Positions 37,530-51,228 of a stretch of 64,000 bases of DNA are shown here, one piece after another. The position numbers and the translations under genes are program-made. The stretch covers positions 7,211,843-7,275,842 of the forward strand of contig JAEMBT020000003.1 in the NCBI GenBank assembly GCA_018873245.2, in the 5' to 3' direction. Below the pieces are notes generated by a model. It worked only from the letters and a program-made list of their open reading frames with translations. It was not told where the DNA came from and did not search any database. The DNA comes from Archegozetes longisetosus. Taxonomy: Eukaryota > Arthropoda > Arachnida > Sarcoptiformes > Trhypochthoniidae. Numbering within the stretch: the stretch's first letter is position 1; every line of letters starts with the position of its first letter.

Positions 37530-39956
37530 CTATGACTTCGCTAATCGAAGAACATGAAGAATAACTTCATCAACAGTTTGATTGTTGAGCAATGTCTTCA
37601 CTGCATTGTCGTCAATAACAACAGTGAAGAGTAGTTTTGAATTTTCTCTCAATCTGTCATAATATGTGTAGTTTTCATGTTTGACAGGTGTGTGTCCGCA
37701 ACGCTTAATGACTGCTTCAAGCAGTTCATCAACGGGAGCTTCGGGCCAACCGAATCCTTTCAGAGTTGTTTCATCCACTAGTAGACTGAGTAACTCTCTT
37801 ATAGAATCGCATAACTTCTGTTCGCTTAGAACACGATTATTAACGGCATAACCACTAGAACCAGGAGAGTTGCTCGTACTGCCTGAAACGTCATCGTCTT
37901 TCTCCTCCATCAGAATCTTATCGAGTAAGTCTCGGTGTCTTTTCCTCATATGTCGCAACAAACAGTCCTTTCGGATGAATGCACGACCGCACTCGTGACA
38001 CGAACGCGGCTCCTCTTTGGTGTGAGTCAACAAATGAAGCTTCAGGGAGGGCTTTATTGAAAATCTAAATTAAAACGTCAAATATTAATACTTTCATATA
38101 TATGTACGTAATGATCGAAAAGTTTCAAGTTGTTGGTGACTGGTGCGAAACGGGAAAGTAATTGAGTTTAGCAGCAGTTTACTGCATTCGAAAAACTTGT
38201 TTTAAGCTTAAAAATAGTTAATACGATTTGAAACCTAACAAAAACTGAGTTTAAAGTCAACATGTGTTACAATTATTACTTAAAGTTACTGAACGTTAGG
38301 TATTATGTAGTCAAATTTAAAACAGTCATTGATGCATTTAAAGAAAGGAACTAAGACTAGAATTACTTCTTAAAACAAGTTGGGCACTGATGAGGCTTTT
38401 CGCCCGTATGTAGAACGAAATGCCGATTCAGGTCTTCTTTTCTGGTGAATCGCTTGCCACAATCTGTACATTCAAAAGGTCTGTCTTTTTCATGAACGTA
38501 TCTTGTGTGCATCTGGAGCCGAGCTTTCCGGTTGAAAATTTTCCCACAAAATTCACATTTGAATCCATTCTGACCGGTGTGGTAAAACAGATGAGCTTTT
38601 AGTCCACCAGCTTGTATGAACTGCTTGCCACAATAAGGACACTTATGCGGACGAATACCCTTTTAATAAGAAATCAAATCAAATTTGACCAAAACACTCA
38701 AACATACGGAGTTGTCAATCAAAATATTGATTCTCAAAGCAATAAAATATTTTACTTACAGTATGTATTCTCATATGTCGATTTAAAGTTCCCTTCAATG
38801 AGAAACGAATGTCACATTCGGGACAATTGTAAGGCTTCTCTCCGGTATGAATGCGTCGATGCTTAGTGAGTGCGCCTCCAGATGGGAAGGCTTTGGGACA
38901 GAAATCACATTTGAATGGTTTCTCTCCGGTATGTGTGCGAACATGTATTCTGAGAAGACTTGCCCCGTGAAACATTTTGGGACAGTGTTCACACTTGAAC
39001 TTCTTCTTTCTGGTCACTTCTCCAGCGTGTACTCTCAAATGTTCGCGTAAGTTATCTTTACGCGTATATACTTTTCCGCACACTTCGCAAGGGTGTGCTG
39101 GTGGCGGTTGTCCTGAGCATGGAGTCAATTGCAAGTGACGGTCCAAATGATATTTGCGAGTAAACACTTTGTCGCAAACATGACAACGAAACCCTTTGTC
39201 TTCGTGTGCGGTCACTTCATGGACAACTAGTGCGTGCATATCAGCGAACTCGAGGCCACAGTCCAAACACGGAAGACTTTTATTATTATTGCTTTGCTGT
39301 TCAGAGTCAGCCACTGGTTCGCGAGATTTGAAAATACGCTTTTGTTTCTTCTTAGGAGACGGTTCAGAGTTGATATCGTTCTCAGAACCCATTTCTTCTA
39401 AAACTATTTCGCTCAGTGAGTCATTATCTGCACAATTTATTACTGGTTCCGGCAGAGACTTCTTTGCAACAATTGCATTTTGACCCGAATTACAATCGGC
39501 TTCTATTTGATGAAATGTTAATAAAGTTTAAATAGAAGTCAAATTTGAAAATTGATTATTGGACTCACGTTTGGCAGTAGGTTGCGTCACATCAATGGTC
39601 TCAGTGATTTCTATGTTCTGCATGTTGTCGGTATTTTGCAGATCACTTGTGATCACCTCCGTCTCAATGGTTTCCAATGGAATACTTTGAATGTTATCAA
39701 AAGCATATTCTTCAGAGTTGTTCTAAAAGACAAGAACAGTTTGAAGGTTAAAATTAAGTGTTGATTTTGAAAGCAAGAGATTAAGGAATACTTTGTTTTT
39801 GTTATTTTTTCTCCGTTTGGTTTGAGTTTTGGTGCTCTCATGGTTTAGTTGATTATTTTGAATCTGTTTTTGATTGTTTTTGGATCGAGTCATTCGCGTC
39901 TCTCTAACAGCCGGTTCATTATTGTTTGTTTGGCTTTTCTTTTTTCTCGGAGGCAT
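37530..39956 (-). CDS. C2H2 zinc-finger protein, 11 fingers, with a conserved-looking C-terminal region
   Basis: Probable nuclear DNA-binding protein. Five exons: 39956-39792, 39722-39569, 39502-38760, 38659-38367, 38064-37530; phases all fit, 629 aa. The N-terminus is basic and Asn/Lys-rich (MPPRKKKSQTNNNE), followed by an acidic stretch. Eleven fingers then run from about residue 170 to 505. Most are canonical C-x2-C-x12-H-x3-H; the second ends in Cys rather than His (HLQLTPC), and the first and last have wider His spacing. TGEKP-type linkers join fingers 4-5, 5-6 and 9-10. The last ~110 residues form a finger-free region (GWPEAPVDELLEAVIKRCGH, LLFTVVIDDNAVKTLLN, VDEVILHVLRLAKS) that looks folded and conserved, but I cannot name it. 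Orthology is not assigned. Confidence 0.9.
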
Positions 39957-42324
39957 TCCTCAAGTCTATTATCTTAATCACTTTTTGATTGATCTTATTT
40001 GTCAACTATTAGGACAAAAGTTTGTGAAAACAAATTAAACTAATTTTGCATCTGGTATAAAATCAACTTTTTTCAACAATAACTTGTAATCAAAGTAATT
40101 AAAAAGTTTAGTTTTCAATTTAAAAGTCATTTAATGCAAATGAACAAGAAACGAAAAGTTGATCATAGATTAATCAACAGGTAGCAAACGTAAAGAAGTT
40201 TTGTGTGTGAAGTAGCACTTAAGTTATGCCTTCAATGCATGGCAACAATGATGTGCTGGAAAGTCATGACACGCCCTAACCATTTACTATATCTGACTCT
40301 ATGCCCACTTTATTATACACTATTTCTATCTTATGTCAAAACTTGTAAATATTTCTCACCATCCATTTAATCACTAAATCTAAAAAATGGTCGAGACATC
40401 GTAGGAGATGGTATTGGGCGAAATAACCAACAACTAACTCAACTCTAATAGGGGTTTGAAGTCTAGGAAGAAAACATTGATTAAAAACAGAATTCATATC
40501 TAGTACTAGTTTAGTCTGTTTTGAGTGTATTGCTTGCCAAACATTTTTGTCTCGCGGGCCACTTCTGCTCGAAACATACAACCACAAATGAGTGCCTAGG
40601 CTGAAAATCCTATTTCAATTTGTTCCAAATATATTTAGATGAATAAGTTTAGTTGAATATTTGTTAAAATTAGTTGAGGGGAGTAGTGAGATGGAGGTGT
40701 AGTGAGATGGTGATGTGCGGGCCGCAGTTAGGGGAGCCCTAATCTAAAAGTAAGCAAAATGTCTGCTTATAATGTCGCACAATTGCCTGCACTGCACGAC
40801 CGATTCGATAGCATTGCCTGCTTTGAAGGGGCATAACATTGATAACATTCACATCTGATCACATCAATGACCCCATTATAATAAACTGAATCTAAATTAT
40901 TAGCATTGATTTCAGGTTAGATTACATACCAATCAATCATATACATAATAAGTTATTAATCATAACAATTAAAATAAAATAAAACAAAATATAAAGTAAT
41001 TGATAAGATTTAATGAACAAAAAAAGGCACTTATGTCTGGTCTATTAGGACAGTGAACAATATTGAGTTGAATTCACTTAAAATGACGTCTAGAGTGTAA
41101 AGCAGTCTTGCCTTACGCTATACACCAACAACTTTACAACAGAGTCACCACTAACGAGTAGTAAATGCTAGCTCTATATTTCTCTACATTTTCACTGAGT
41201 CTTTCATGTTCAAGGATTATGTCGACACTCAAGCTTTGCTCACACGCTGAGCACTCTACGCGCTCAATTTGCCTAACTCAACCTAACTAACTTAACTTAT
41301 ATAGTAGTATTGGACTTGAACCAGCTATGCTAATTAGATTAGGTTAGGAAAATTATAGGTGTATGGCGCGAAGCATCGAACCAAAGTTTGAGTGCTCCAT
41401 ATAATCGTTGTACACCTAATACTCAGCGCATATCAAGGGAAGCACAAAGCGAACATCTACTCAAACAGCACTAATCCCATTGTATGCAACCGCTATTTTC
41501 AATTTGCTTTAGAAATACATTCAATTTCTACAACTTGTTAATTCAATTTTCAGAAATAAATTCAGACCTTAATGCAAAATAACAGCAATTAAGTCAATAA
41601 AATTATTAATTGTCCAGTTTTTCTTATATTTTTCAGCAGAATATGACTTTTGATAACTTTGTTTAAAAGTTTGTGCTCTAGGAAGTTCTTTGAAAACCTA
41701 GGATTCTAATTAATTAGTTAAGTAGAAAAGTTGGTGCATTCAAAATATAAGTTTTGTTGAGTGTTTTAAGTCATTGAGAAACAAAAGAGTTACCATAAAC
41801 TTACAAATAATTGTCAAACTTAAATAGGTTCAACCTATAAAATTGTCACAGTTTAAAGTTTGATGAAATAATTTGCAAAATCAAGATCTTTAAGATTAGT
41901 CATTCACTTTAGTTCTCTCTATTAAAATAATTTTTATTTTAACAAAAAATCAACTCTGAATGAATGCTGGTGTTTGCAAATCAAAGTTTTGGGGATGTGA
42001 GAGTGATCGGTTTGAAGACTTAATCTTTTGAAAATATCTTCAAATCATTTCGATTATTTAGGCTCTAATTCACTGACATTTATGATAAATTAGTTTATTA
42101 GTGAAAATATTAGTTGAATCGATAAAATATCTTTAATAAAAATCTTATCAAGTCTTCAAACAATTTTTTAACAAAATTAAATTTGATAACAGGTATACAA
42201 AACTAGAATAAAATTTATTCTTCGATTCGATCAACTTATTTAAAACCATAACAATGAGTTAAACTTTTTAAAGACTAAAAGTTTAAATAAATTAAGAAAT
42301 CGAATATTATCAAAAAATTAGTCA
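39957..42324. other. gene-free region
   Basis: About 2.4 kb without a supported exon, between the zinc-finger promoter and the PPIP5K 3' end. A stretch near 41225-41430 is less AT-rich and contains short inverted words (TAGGTGTA / TACACCTA) but no clear element. Confidence 0.5.
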
Positions 42325-45300
42325 TCACAAGCTGTTGTTTGAGTAATATTTCGAGTCAAGAGGTGAGGGCGGACCACTCCAGGAGTTATCAACAGGTGTT
42401 GTCTCAGACTCGTTGCCTTTTGTAAAACGGGCCCAAAGATCTAGTTGCGATGAATTTGGCGATGACGGACCACTACTGGACACGAACGATGGCGGACCAC
42501 TCCATCCGAAACTTTGACACGAACTCGTTGGCGACACGATAGGGAGACCACATTTCATTTGGCTCGAATGCATTCCACCTGACTGATGATTGAATGGAAT
42601 ACGCATTGGAGAAGATAGTGGCAACCGATAAATAGTCGAAGTGGTCATCTTTTCGAAAAATAAGTCAAGGTGTTTGAGAGACAATGCGTTATGTAAGGTC
42701 TCGAGTGGACGGATCGATGCAATACTTGAACACTCTTCTGTTAAAAGTTTTCAAAAATATATTTAAATTTGGAGAACATTCAATTTTGCATTTAGACAAT
42801 TGATTTGAAATAAGAAACATCAGTAATGAAATCATAACAAATAACATAATGAGGATACGGTTTAGAGAGAAAGTGTTTAATTGTGATATAAAGTTGAATA
42901 TTATATATAATACCAGCAGTAGAGTGAAGAAGTGTGTCTTGAAGGTTAGGCGCACTCGAAGAACCACTTATTACGGCTGTACTAAAAAGACTGCTCGTCG
43001 AACCTGTTTTTGGTGGCAAAACCAGAACAAAATAACAAAATAAAAGCACGTGCAACGACAGGGACTTTAACGAAACTAATTATCATTCGAATAAAATATT
43101 TTAATGCAAGGCGACTCTCACCAAAATGTGGCAAATCAGAGAAATTACACATTCGTATGTATGCACTCAACTGTCCCGGAACTGAATGGCGATGGTTTTT
43201 ATGACGGACTGATTGATAAATCATACGATCATTAGTTAACAATAGAGGTCTCATTTGAAAGCAAGTCTCACTCTGGCATCCCGGTGTATCACATTCTCCC
43301 GAAACATCATTCCAGCTCAGAGTATGAGGACTATCCTTATCTGGATTCTTCTGCTTTTCATTCACTGTTTCACTTTCAAGACTATGCGGTCTTTGAGTTG
43401 AAGACGAAACCGAATGACTGCGAACCATACTGTACTCTTTAGAAGTTGAACCCTCACTAGTTCCGGTCGAAACTTTGAATATAAGTCAAATAAAACATTA
43501 TTTTGAAAATTTGATTGTCGAAATATTATTTACTTTTTCTATCTTTAACCGAAGTTACAGTTATAGGAATAGGTTCTGATTTCGGATTATCAGTTGCCTT
43601 TTGACGACTATTTTTTCCGTTATCCTCTTCTGTGCTGTTTAGAGTTGGATTGAGTTCTGGTTCTTCAAGAATAGTCGGAGATTCCTGTTTAAAATTATGG
43701 TTATCAACATTGGATAAGTTTTCAGCTGGAAGGTAATCAAAATAGCAATTGAAGCAAGAAATAAATTACTAAACAAGAAAGTAATACTTCTAAACTAAGA
43801 CAGAATAGATATAAAGCGCGAATCAATAGCAGTCAAGTTATAAAATTGGATCTATGTTAAACTCACGGGAGGACTGCAAGTACAAAAACCACTATTATTA
43901 GAATCAGTTTCGCTTTGCTTTTTGCAAGAACATTTATCGATTGATTCATCCACAGTTAGATCAGTTAATAATTCATCAGAATCTTCTTCTTTAATACAAC
44001 TTGGCTTGGGGGTTGAGGTACAAAGGATTTTGTCAGAGCTGTTAGACGTGATTATTTTCTATGAATTTTAATCAGGGATTTTAATATGAAATTAAACCAT
44101 TTTGATCAACAAAAATTCGAAATATTGACTTAAAACCTTAATTATTCCGCTACTTCTGGATTGAGGCCTAAAACCAGGTCCTTTCGGCACATTCTTTTGC
44201 AAGCAGCAGACAACACCGGGACTGAAATGCAACTCAACATGAAATCTATCATCAGAAGTCAAGTCTTTACTTTGATCTTCATATAGCATTATAACAATTT
44301 GAGTCATATAATTGAGTTCTGATACAGCGTTCACATAATCCATTGCTCGCCTCCACTGCTCGTCTTTCGATTCATCGAAAAGCCCACCTAAAGTACAACC
44401 AATTAACTTTGACATTTTAAAAAGAGAATCAAAATCTTCTCAAATTTGAACGAATGATCAATAAAAAAAACTTTTAAGATTAGGACAAGTGAGTCAAAGC
44501 TGTCTACAGAGTTGATTTTTCAACGAATACCTTATTCTAATTACCATTATAGTAAATTCGATAGGACACAAGAACTTAGATTTGCAAATGAAATCGATTT
44601 AAAAAATAAATCAGTATTTACCCAATCGGAACACATTCAAAAGAGAATGGATATGGCTTTCACTTGTGAAATACAATCTAGTTCTCACATGACGTCCAGG
44701 AGATGAGACTCCATGAGAATAGCGTGGATTCAGACGATTCACGCTTTCAGTTTCGTCGTCTTCACTCGCGTATATGTTTGTCAAAAGATCTGATCTAATC
44801 TTTTTCAAAAGTGGTGAACAAATACCTAAACCTATGGTTAGCTTTTCATTTTGAGTAATGCCATATTCTTGTGGTATTACTATATCCGCCATAGCTTTAG
44901 CATAAGTGTAAAAATCTTCTGCGTCCGGGAATTGTAAAACATGTTGATTGTGCTGCAGATCATATTTAATGCAATCATAAATGTCAGGAATTTTACTGAT
45001 ATCATAAGAATCATTTTTTAGCTTGAAATCTTTCTCCAATTTAGACCATCTTCGCTGCATTAAATCCCAGGTCTCTCCATAATAAAGATGATAGTCTTGC
45101 AGATGTGAGTCGTCGCGTCTTGTTTTGATCAGAGCATTTAGTTCCTGAACAAACTGATAGATAATATCACATGCTTTGACCGGATTCTTAACGAACTGAA
45201 TGGCCATTTGAATGGATCTGGAGTGAGACGGATTCAAGATTTCTATATCTTCTGGTGTGAAGTCACGATCCACTTGCAACGATTCATGCAATTTCTGCTT

Positions 45301-48300
45301 AACAGCATTTTGATACTTGCTTGAATCGCAGTCATTGTCCAACAACCCATTAGTATTCGCACTTTTGACCATTTGTACAAGAATTGGAGTCAATTCTCCC
45401 TCGAGAGCTAAGAGTCCCTATTAAGTTATATAAATTTGTTAAGTATGACTTTCAAAAATTTGGTCAACTAATCATTTTAAAGCAGAATTTTTCTATTCTC
45501 AAAGCTGTCCCAAAATTCATAGTATTCATCGAATCATTTTGAACTAAAAAATTTTTTTTGGAGTAATTATTGACTAACGCTTAAATTGAATACCTTAGCG
45601 AAAGCTGCAGCAGTCATTTGAACACGACCTACAATTCAAGAACAGTTCAATAATAAAGTTAATTCTATTCATTTATTCGAAATTATAGTAGGCTGTTTTT
45701 CATTAGGGGATTTGCAGAATTCTCTGTTGATATACCTATCATTTTATTCATTTAGTTAAGTGATAAAAGATAATTCAAGTGCTAGCCCTCGGAAACACCT
45801 CCTTCTAAGACTATACAACTTTTGATTTTCCATCACAATAAAACTCTATTATCATGTAGTGCTTATTCCAATGGTAAATCAAAAGTTGTATAGTATTAGA
45901 AAGGGATGGCACTTACATTATCTTTTACTACTCGACCAGAATAAAACGATAGATATATCAGCTGAAAGCTCTCCCGCTCACCTAAGGAAAAACAGCGTTA
46001 TAATAAATAAAATAATACCTTCATCAGACGCATATATCTTGAGATCATGACGGAATGTGCTGTGAAGGCGAAGCAAACCTAATCCTTGTGTGCCCGCATA
46101 TTCGCCTTGAATTGGATAATGGAAAAATATTAGAAATTTTTCAAACAAACTTTAATTTTATGTGGATAAGTGGAAGTTTCAGAATAAAAGAACAATAGTT
46201 TTGATGAGTGGTTAATGGGTTAGTGTAAAATTGAATAAGTGAAACTAAAACTACAAAACGCATTAAATCATATCTGAATTTCTCTGAAACGTCCAATACT
46301 TTATTAATAGAATCGGCCAAAAGCAAAGCAAACAAAATAATAGAGTTTCAACTAAAAAAAGTGAATAACAAAGTTTGATAACTGTAAAAAAATGAATAAA
46401 GAGTAGAGAAAAGCAGTGAGAGATTTTAGTAGAGGCCGATTACAGCTAATACCTTGTCCACCAGGATACATACAACGAAAGACTCGGCCTAACTCTTCTG
46501 CTTGAAGTCGACCCATCGCTGTTAGTTCTCCGCCCCACTTCACAATACATAACAGAGACGGCTCTCTCGGAAATTCTAAACGATTCAAATAGTAAATATA
46601 TTTCTCTAATTCAATTCTATTGCTACAACCTTCTTCACTGCTTGATCTTCGAGGTCTCCCTTTCGGCTGATACTTAAGTTGCACTTTTCGATTGATTCCT
46701 GAGAAGTGTCCGTACATTTCCAAAACCGATTTCAACTGTTCGAGTTTTGCTCTATTTTCTTCAATTTCTGGATCGTGATTCTGATCGATTTCGCTTAATA
46801 AATATCTAGCGATATCTAGTACTTCTTGTAACTGTTTAGGCTTTTTTAGTTTGACGTGATGTTTGCTATCTTTATAACCGCCATATCTTTCAAAGATTTC
46901 AAAAAACTTGGGATGTTTGACTTCCATTTTCATCTTTTGTTTTGGAGTTCGATCACCATGTCTTATAACAGCGATAACACATCTCAATTCCATCATTTTG
47001 CCGAAAGTTGTCGGCACTATGGGCGGATCATCCAATTGGAAGGGAATAAGCCATGGAATATGCAGCTGAGGCGCTAAGTTTCTCAGTATCATATTCCCCA
47101 ATATCTTCGCCGAATCGTCGTAATACTTCATTGAATTCTTAACAAAACTGAAACCATTCACATCACAGACGTAGGATTTTCCATTAGCACGAAGTAAATC
47201 AAAGCCACAAACCGTTTGCTTAAATGCTAAGCAAACTTTTCGAGCATTTAGTTTCTCCGTATTAGTTAATATGACAGGATATCTTACTTCTTTTCCTTCC
47301 TTATCTCTTTCAACTTTTCCATCCAAAGCCGGAGATTTTCGGGCCTCTGCGTGAGCATAATCTGGTCCTACAGTATATACTTTGACATCAGTTCCATCAG
47401 TTGGCATAAATTCTTCATAAATGTAAGAACCAGTCTTTCGAACATGACTTTCTGGTGAATAGACACTACTTCTGCAACCAATCTTTCTGAACAATCGCTG
47501 ACTTCCTCCTCCAGCAGAAGTTGGATAATAAATATAAATATTGTGATCTTCTGCTGAAATCGGCTTCTCAACAAAAGGCTTATTAAAGACAACTCCATTG
47601 ATTTCAATGTGATCCTCGTATTCAATTAATTCTCGTTCTTCAGGATTTGGTGAGTCTCTGTCAAGAACCACATAACGCGGTAACTCGATTCCAGCCTCTT
47701 CCAGAATTCGGTATACTTTGCGTCGGTCTTGAATGTCATACTGCATATGCAAATCATTCACAATGAATGGTTCGCGTAAAGACACGTATTCTATGGCTTT
47801 ACTCAAAGGAAATCCTTTTGAGTGAAATGAGATCAAACAGTCGCATAACGGCCACTTGTCCACCGGTTCGGTCAGAATTGTTTTTTCTGGAAACACAACA
47901 GTGCGAATATATTCAAACTCGTTCAGTCGAGACAATATCTCTTGCATCGGACGTGATTCCGATTTCTTGGCCATCGCACAGATGCCAACAATGACTTGTT
48001 TTGTTTCCGTTTCATTGATATCAGATTCTTGAAAATCCTAAAAAATATAAAATATTTGAAATACATTTTACAAACTATAGGACATCAAACTAATTATCAA
48101 TAAGCAGTTGAATCAGGAAATAAATTCTGAATACACGTCAGAACGATTGTCCAGATTCGATCAAGTTAGCTAAGAGTCAATTCTGATATTAGGTTAAAAT
48201 GCAAAATAGATATAAACGAATGAATTTATAAGTACATTTCTCATTTTGCAATTATTGAATATTGAGGCAATTCTAAGAAGTCAATTTTATAAAAGCATTT

Positions 48301-49237
48301 TTTGCCTCAATTTGATTTCCTATTGCATTGAAACGTTGGATTGAAGCTTCAGAAAAACAAGGGCATAACAATTTGAAGGTAAAAGGATTCAATTAAGTCA
48401 TGTCACGATTAGTTATGAATTTTTTATTAGTGTTTACTAGTAAGTGACTAAAAGTCTAAAAACTTGATAAAATTGAAAACTATGAGGCCCGTATGCACAT
48501 TCGTATTTAAACCCGGTTTAAGTTTAAACTAGGTTTAAACTTAAACCGGGTTTAAATATGAGTGTGCATACAGGCCTCAGATATTTAATACCAATAACGG
48601 ATTGTCCATAACAAATGGTCAACAGTTTCTTATACAAAATGCTTTCTATTTGTCATTTTTGGGAGTAAGTGCTAAACAGAGGAACGAACATATGATTCCT
48701 CAAACTGGTTTGAATGAATTGTCAACTAATTCTCGCCAACATCTCAACAATTGTAATATTTGTGAAAGATTAGAATTATGCCAAGTTTTAGTATAGAACT
48801 AAAATAGAAACTAAAATAAAACCGAATGTTTCAATAGATAAGAGTTATGTCAAAATAATCATAATTAGGAAGCACTTTATGTATATGATAAAATAAATAC
48901 TTCTTTAACATATCAATTATCTATAATTATTACTAAATTGTTTTGATTATAACAAAACTAAACAAAGATAAAAAGGAGTCAAACAACTGAATGAATGAGT
49001 GGTTGAAAATAGTTTTGAATTTTGAATAATATAAGAATGACTCATAACTTATTTGTAAGCATAGAAACAGACAAGATTGGCATTTGTTCAGCGAATAGTT
49101 CAGTTTATAATAATAATAAAAACGTTAAATACTTGTGCCAACTTTTGTCGGGACAGTTCTTCGTCGTCGATGTAGAAATAGGGACGAACTCCACCACCAA
49201 TACATTGGTAGCTCTGTTCTAACGCTTTATATGACAT
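42325..49237 (-). CDS. PPIP5K: diphosphoinositol-pentakisphosphate kinase (VIP1 type)
   Basis: Two-domain cytosolic enzyme making and removing pyrophosphates on inositol phosphates (InsP7/InsP8). Twelve GT-AG exons, minus strand: 49237-49133, 48037-46453, 46105-46019, 45628-45594 (35-nt microexon), 45417-44622, 44387-44137, 44058-43867, 43684-43534, 43472-43122, 43003-42914, 42737-42325 (eleven listed blocks; the second holds the whole kinase domain). Summed length 4056 nt, 1351 aa, with every phase matching. The ATP-grasp kinase domain starts at [17 protein letters not shown] and includes [14 protein letters not shown] and [19 protein letters not shown]. The histidine-phosphatase-like domain begins at [12 protein letters not shown] and runs through [19 protein letters not shown] and HVELHFSPG. 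The serine-rich tail keeps [11 protein letters not shown] and [11 protein letters not shown]. Exon 1 ([16 protein letters not shown]) is assigned from its ATG and phase and is less certain. Confidence 0.95.
45797..45909. repeat. short foldback element in a PPIP5K intron
   Basis: Arms of about 45 bp (45797-45841 and 45863-45909) are inverted copies sharing ACTATACAACTTTTGATTT, separated by about 21 bp. It sits in the intron between the 87-nt exon and the 35-nt microexon. Probably a decayed MITE. Confidence 0.7.
48483..48579. repeat. 97-bp palindrome (MITE-like) in PPIP5K intron 1
   Basis: TGAGGCC at the left is matched by GGCCTCA at the right, and almost every base between is paired (TTTAAACCCGGTTTAAGTTT with its inverse). 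The ends (GGCCCGTATGCACA) resemble those of the element at 25963-26096. Confidence 0.75.
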
Positions 49238-51228
49238 TTGATTCAATACTAATATTAATACTATTATTCATTAAACTTGTCTGTCAATACTTGTCAATCA
49301 TCAATTCATTGATCTCTATATTTCTTAAATAAATGACTAGATATTGAATACCATCTTAAATGCACTCAAATGCGTTCTATCACAACAACACTGAGTGTGA
49401 TGATCAAAACAAAACGATAAAAACTAGCGTTTGGACTATTTGGCTCTCTGCTGTTTGGCTCACATTTCACTTCGATTTGGCTTATTCAGTGCTAATGTTA
49501 TATAACTGGTAGATGTAATATAGTAAAGCCCCTCTAACTCCAATACGCACTTAAGTGCTTTTTCAAATCAATCACAATTAGCCCGTATTTTTCCGCAAGG
49601 TTTTTGTACTGCTTCTAAAAACCACTTGAGTGCATGTCATAGTTAGACAGGTTTTCCTGCGCTGCATTAGTTTCTATCAAATATTTGTTGAATTCTACAA
49701 AATTTTAAACTTTATGTTCGCTTAAATCGCAGTTTTCAATACATTCGAATAAATTTAATTGTAGAAAATATAGAACTTTTAAATATCTGAAACAGTCAGA
49801 AATCTGCAGTTTTCGATACTTTAGACCAGACATGAGAGGCCTGGAGCTTAAAATTAACAAATAGGAAAATTGTACGATCAGAAAGTTTTTCATCTGATTT
49901 TAATATTATCTTAATTTATACACAATAAATGTTAGTAAAATTGTGTTGAGGAGTAACAAAAACTACATCTCAACTCGAAACGCATTGAACTTGGTTCGAA
50001 TTATTTCAATCTCATTCTATCTTTTCAGTCAGTTACAGCAAATATCGATAGTTTGAAGTAGCTTTAGGTGTTTTTCTCACTTTAAACTGATCTTCAATAA
50101 CTTTTAGGATATTTCAACTAACTGTTAGGAAAACTTTTCTAGAGTTTGTGCTAAACTTTGGACTACTATTGAAAAAGTTCTACATAAACAAAACTGATTC
50201 GCACGAAATATAATCAAACGCTGGAATATTCGCTTCATTCATGATTAAAACTGATATGAAACACTCAAACATCATAACAGAGATAATAAAAGATGAAAGT
50301 GATACCAAGTGAGACCCTTATTTAGCACTTCTATTACTTGCTCAGCACTCTTGACAATGTTGTGAAATATGATTCTCACTCATCACAATCGCTTGATTAG
50401 CAAATTCAAGAGCATGATTTACTAATTGCCATTACATATTTGTTCAGTTTATTATATCTTCCCTTAAATCAACGTATCTTTTACTGCTTTTATCATCTTC
50501 CAGTCATTTATTTCTTATCAATGAGATCAATCGATAATTTGTGTCAAGATTCTGTTTTCAAATGTAAATTAGAATTACGTTTGAAAACTCATTAGTCAGC
50601 GATATCAACCAGACGTGATACATTGTTGTGGGATTCTCTGCATTATACCATAATATTGAAGGTAATTAACAAACTTATAGAATATTCGATTTAGTAATCA
50701 AAGCAAATCCAAACTCAAATTCTACAAAAGGATTTGATGTGCATCACAAGGAGGCTTACAAAACAGTAGCCTTTTTCTTGTTATGAAGGATTATTAAGTT
50801 TATAGCTGTATATTCATGGCATTGATCTATAAAAGGATTTGGTTCGAACATAGCCAGAACCAACTAGTAACTTCTTGTTTTTTCATTTTTTTTAAACAAC
50901 TTGAGGAATTTCATATGAAGAGTTAGATTAAACAAGTTTTAAAAACTAAGAATTTCTGTGACTGGTGTTTAGTTAATAAGTTCTGATACTTGAAGTAATC
51001 GTAAATAATTGATAAGATTACCGGAATTATGACTCAAAACCTACAAATGTAAAACAAACTCTTATAGAAATTTATAAATAGATCGAATAAACGAATAAAA
51101 CATGTTTTAATTATATAAATGGATTTAATGGTACATAAATTTGTATATCATTAATCAAGCTTTAAATACCTTTTAATCCTAAACCTACAGATCGATAGCA
51201 AAATTATACTAAATTAGATTAAAAAGAT
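49238..51228. other. intergenic, PPIP5K to CDV3
   Basis: About 2 kb with no supported exon. Holds the PPIP5K promoter at its left, MITE copy B at 49520-49660, and the CDV3 3' UTR at its right. Confidence 0.5.
49520..49660. mobile_element. short inverted-repeat element (MITE), copy B of three
   Basis: Left arm TATAGTAAAGCCCCTCTAAC..GCACTTAAGTG; right arm, reversed, AACCTGTCTAACTATGACAT then GCACTCAAGTGG. Same arms as copies A and C. About 140 bp, no coding capacity. Confidence 0.6.

Noticed and set aside
41225-41430. Telomere-like CCTAACTCAACCTAAC words
   Set aside because: Only two or three irregular units, no array.
46352-46452. Continuation of the PPIP5K frame past GGQG
   Set aside because: It reads into an intron; the GT at 46452 joins in phase to 46105, which restores the conserved phosphatase sequence.
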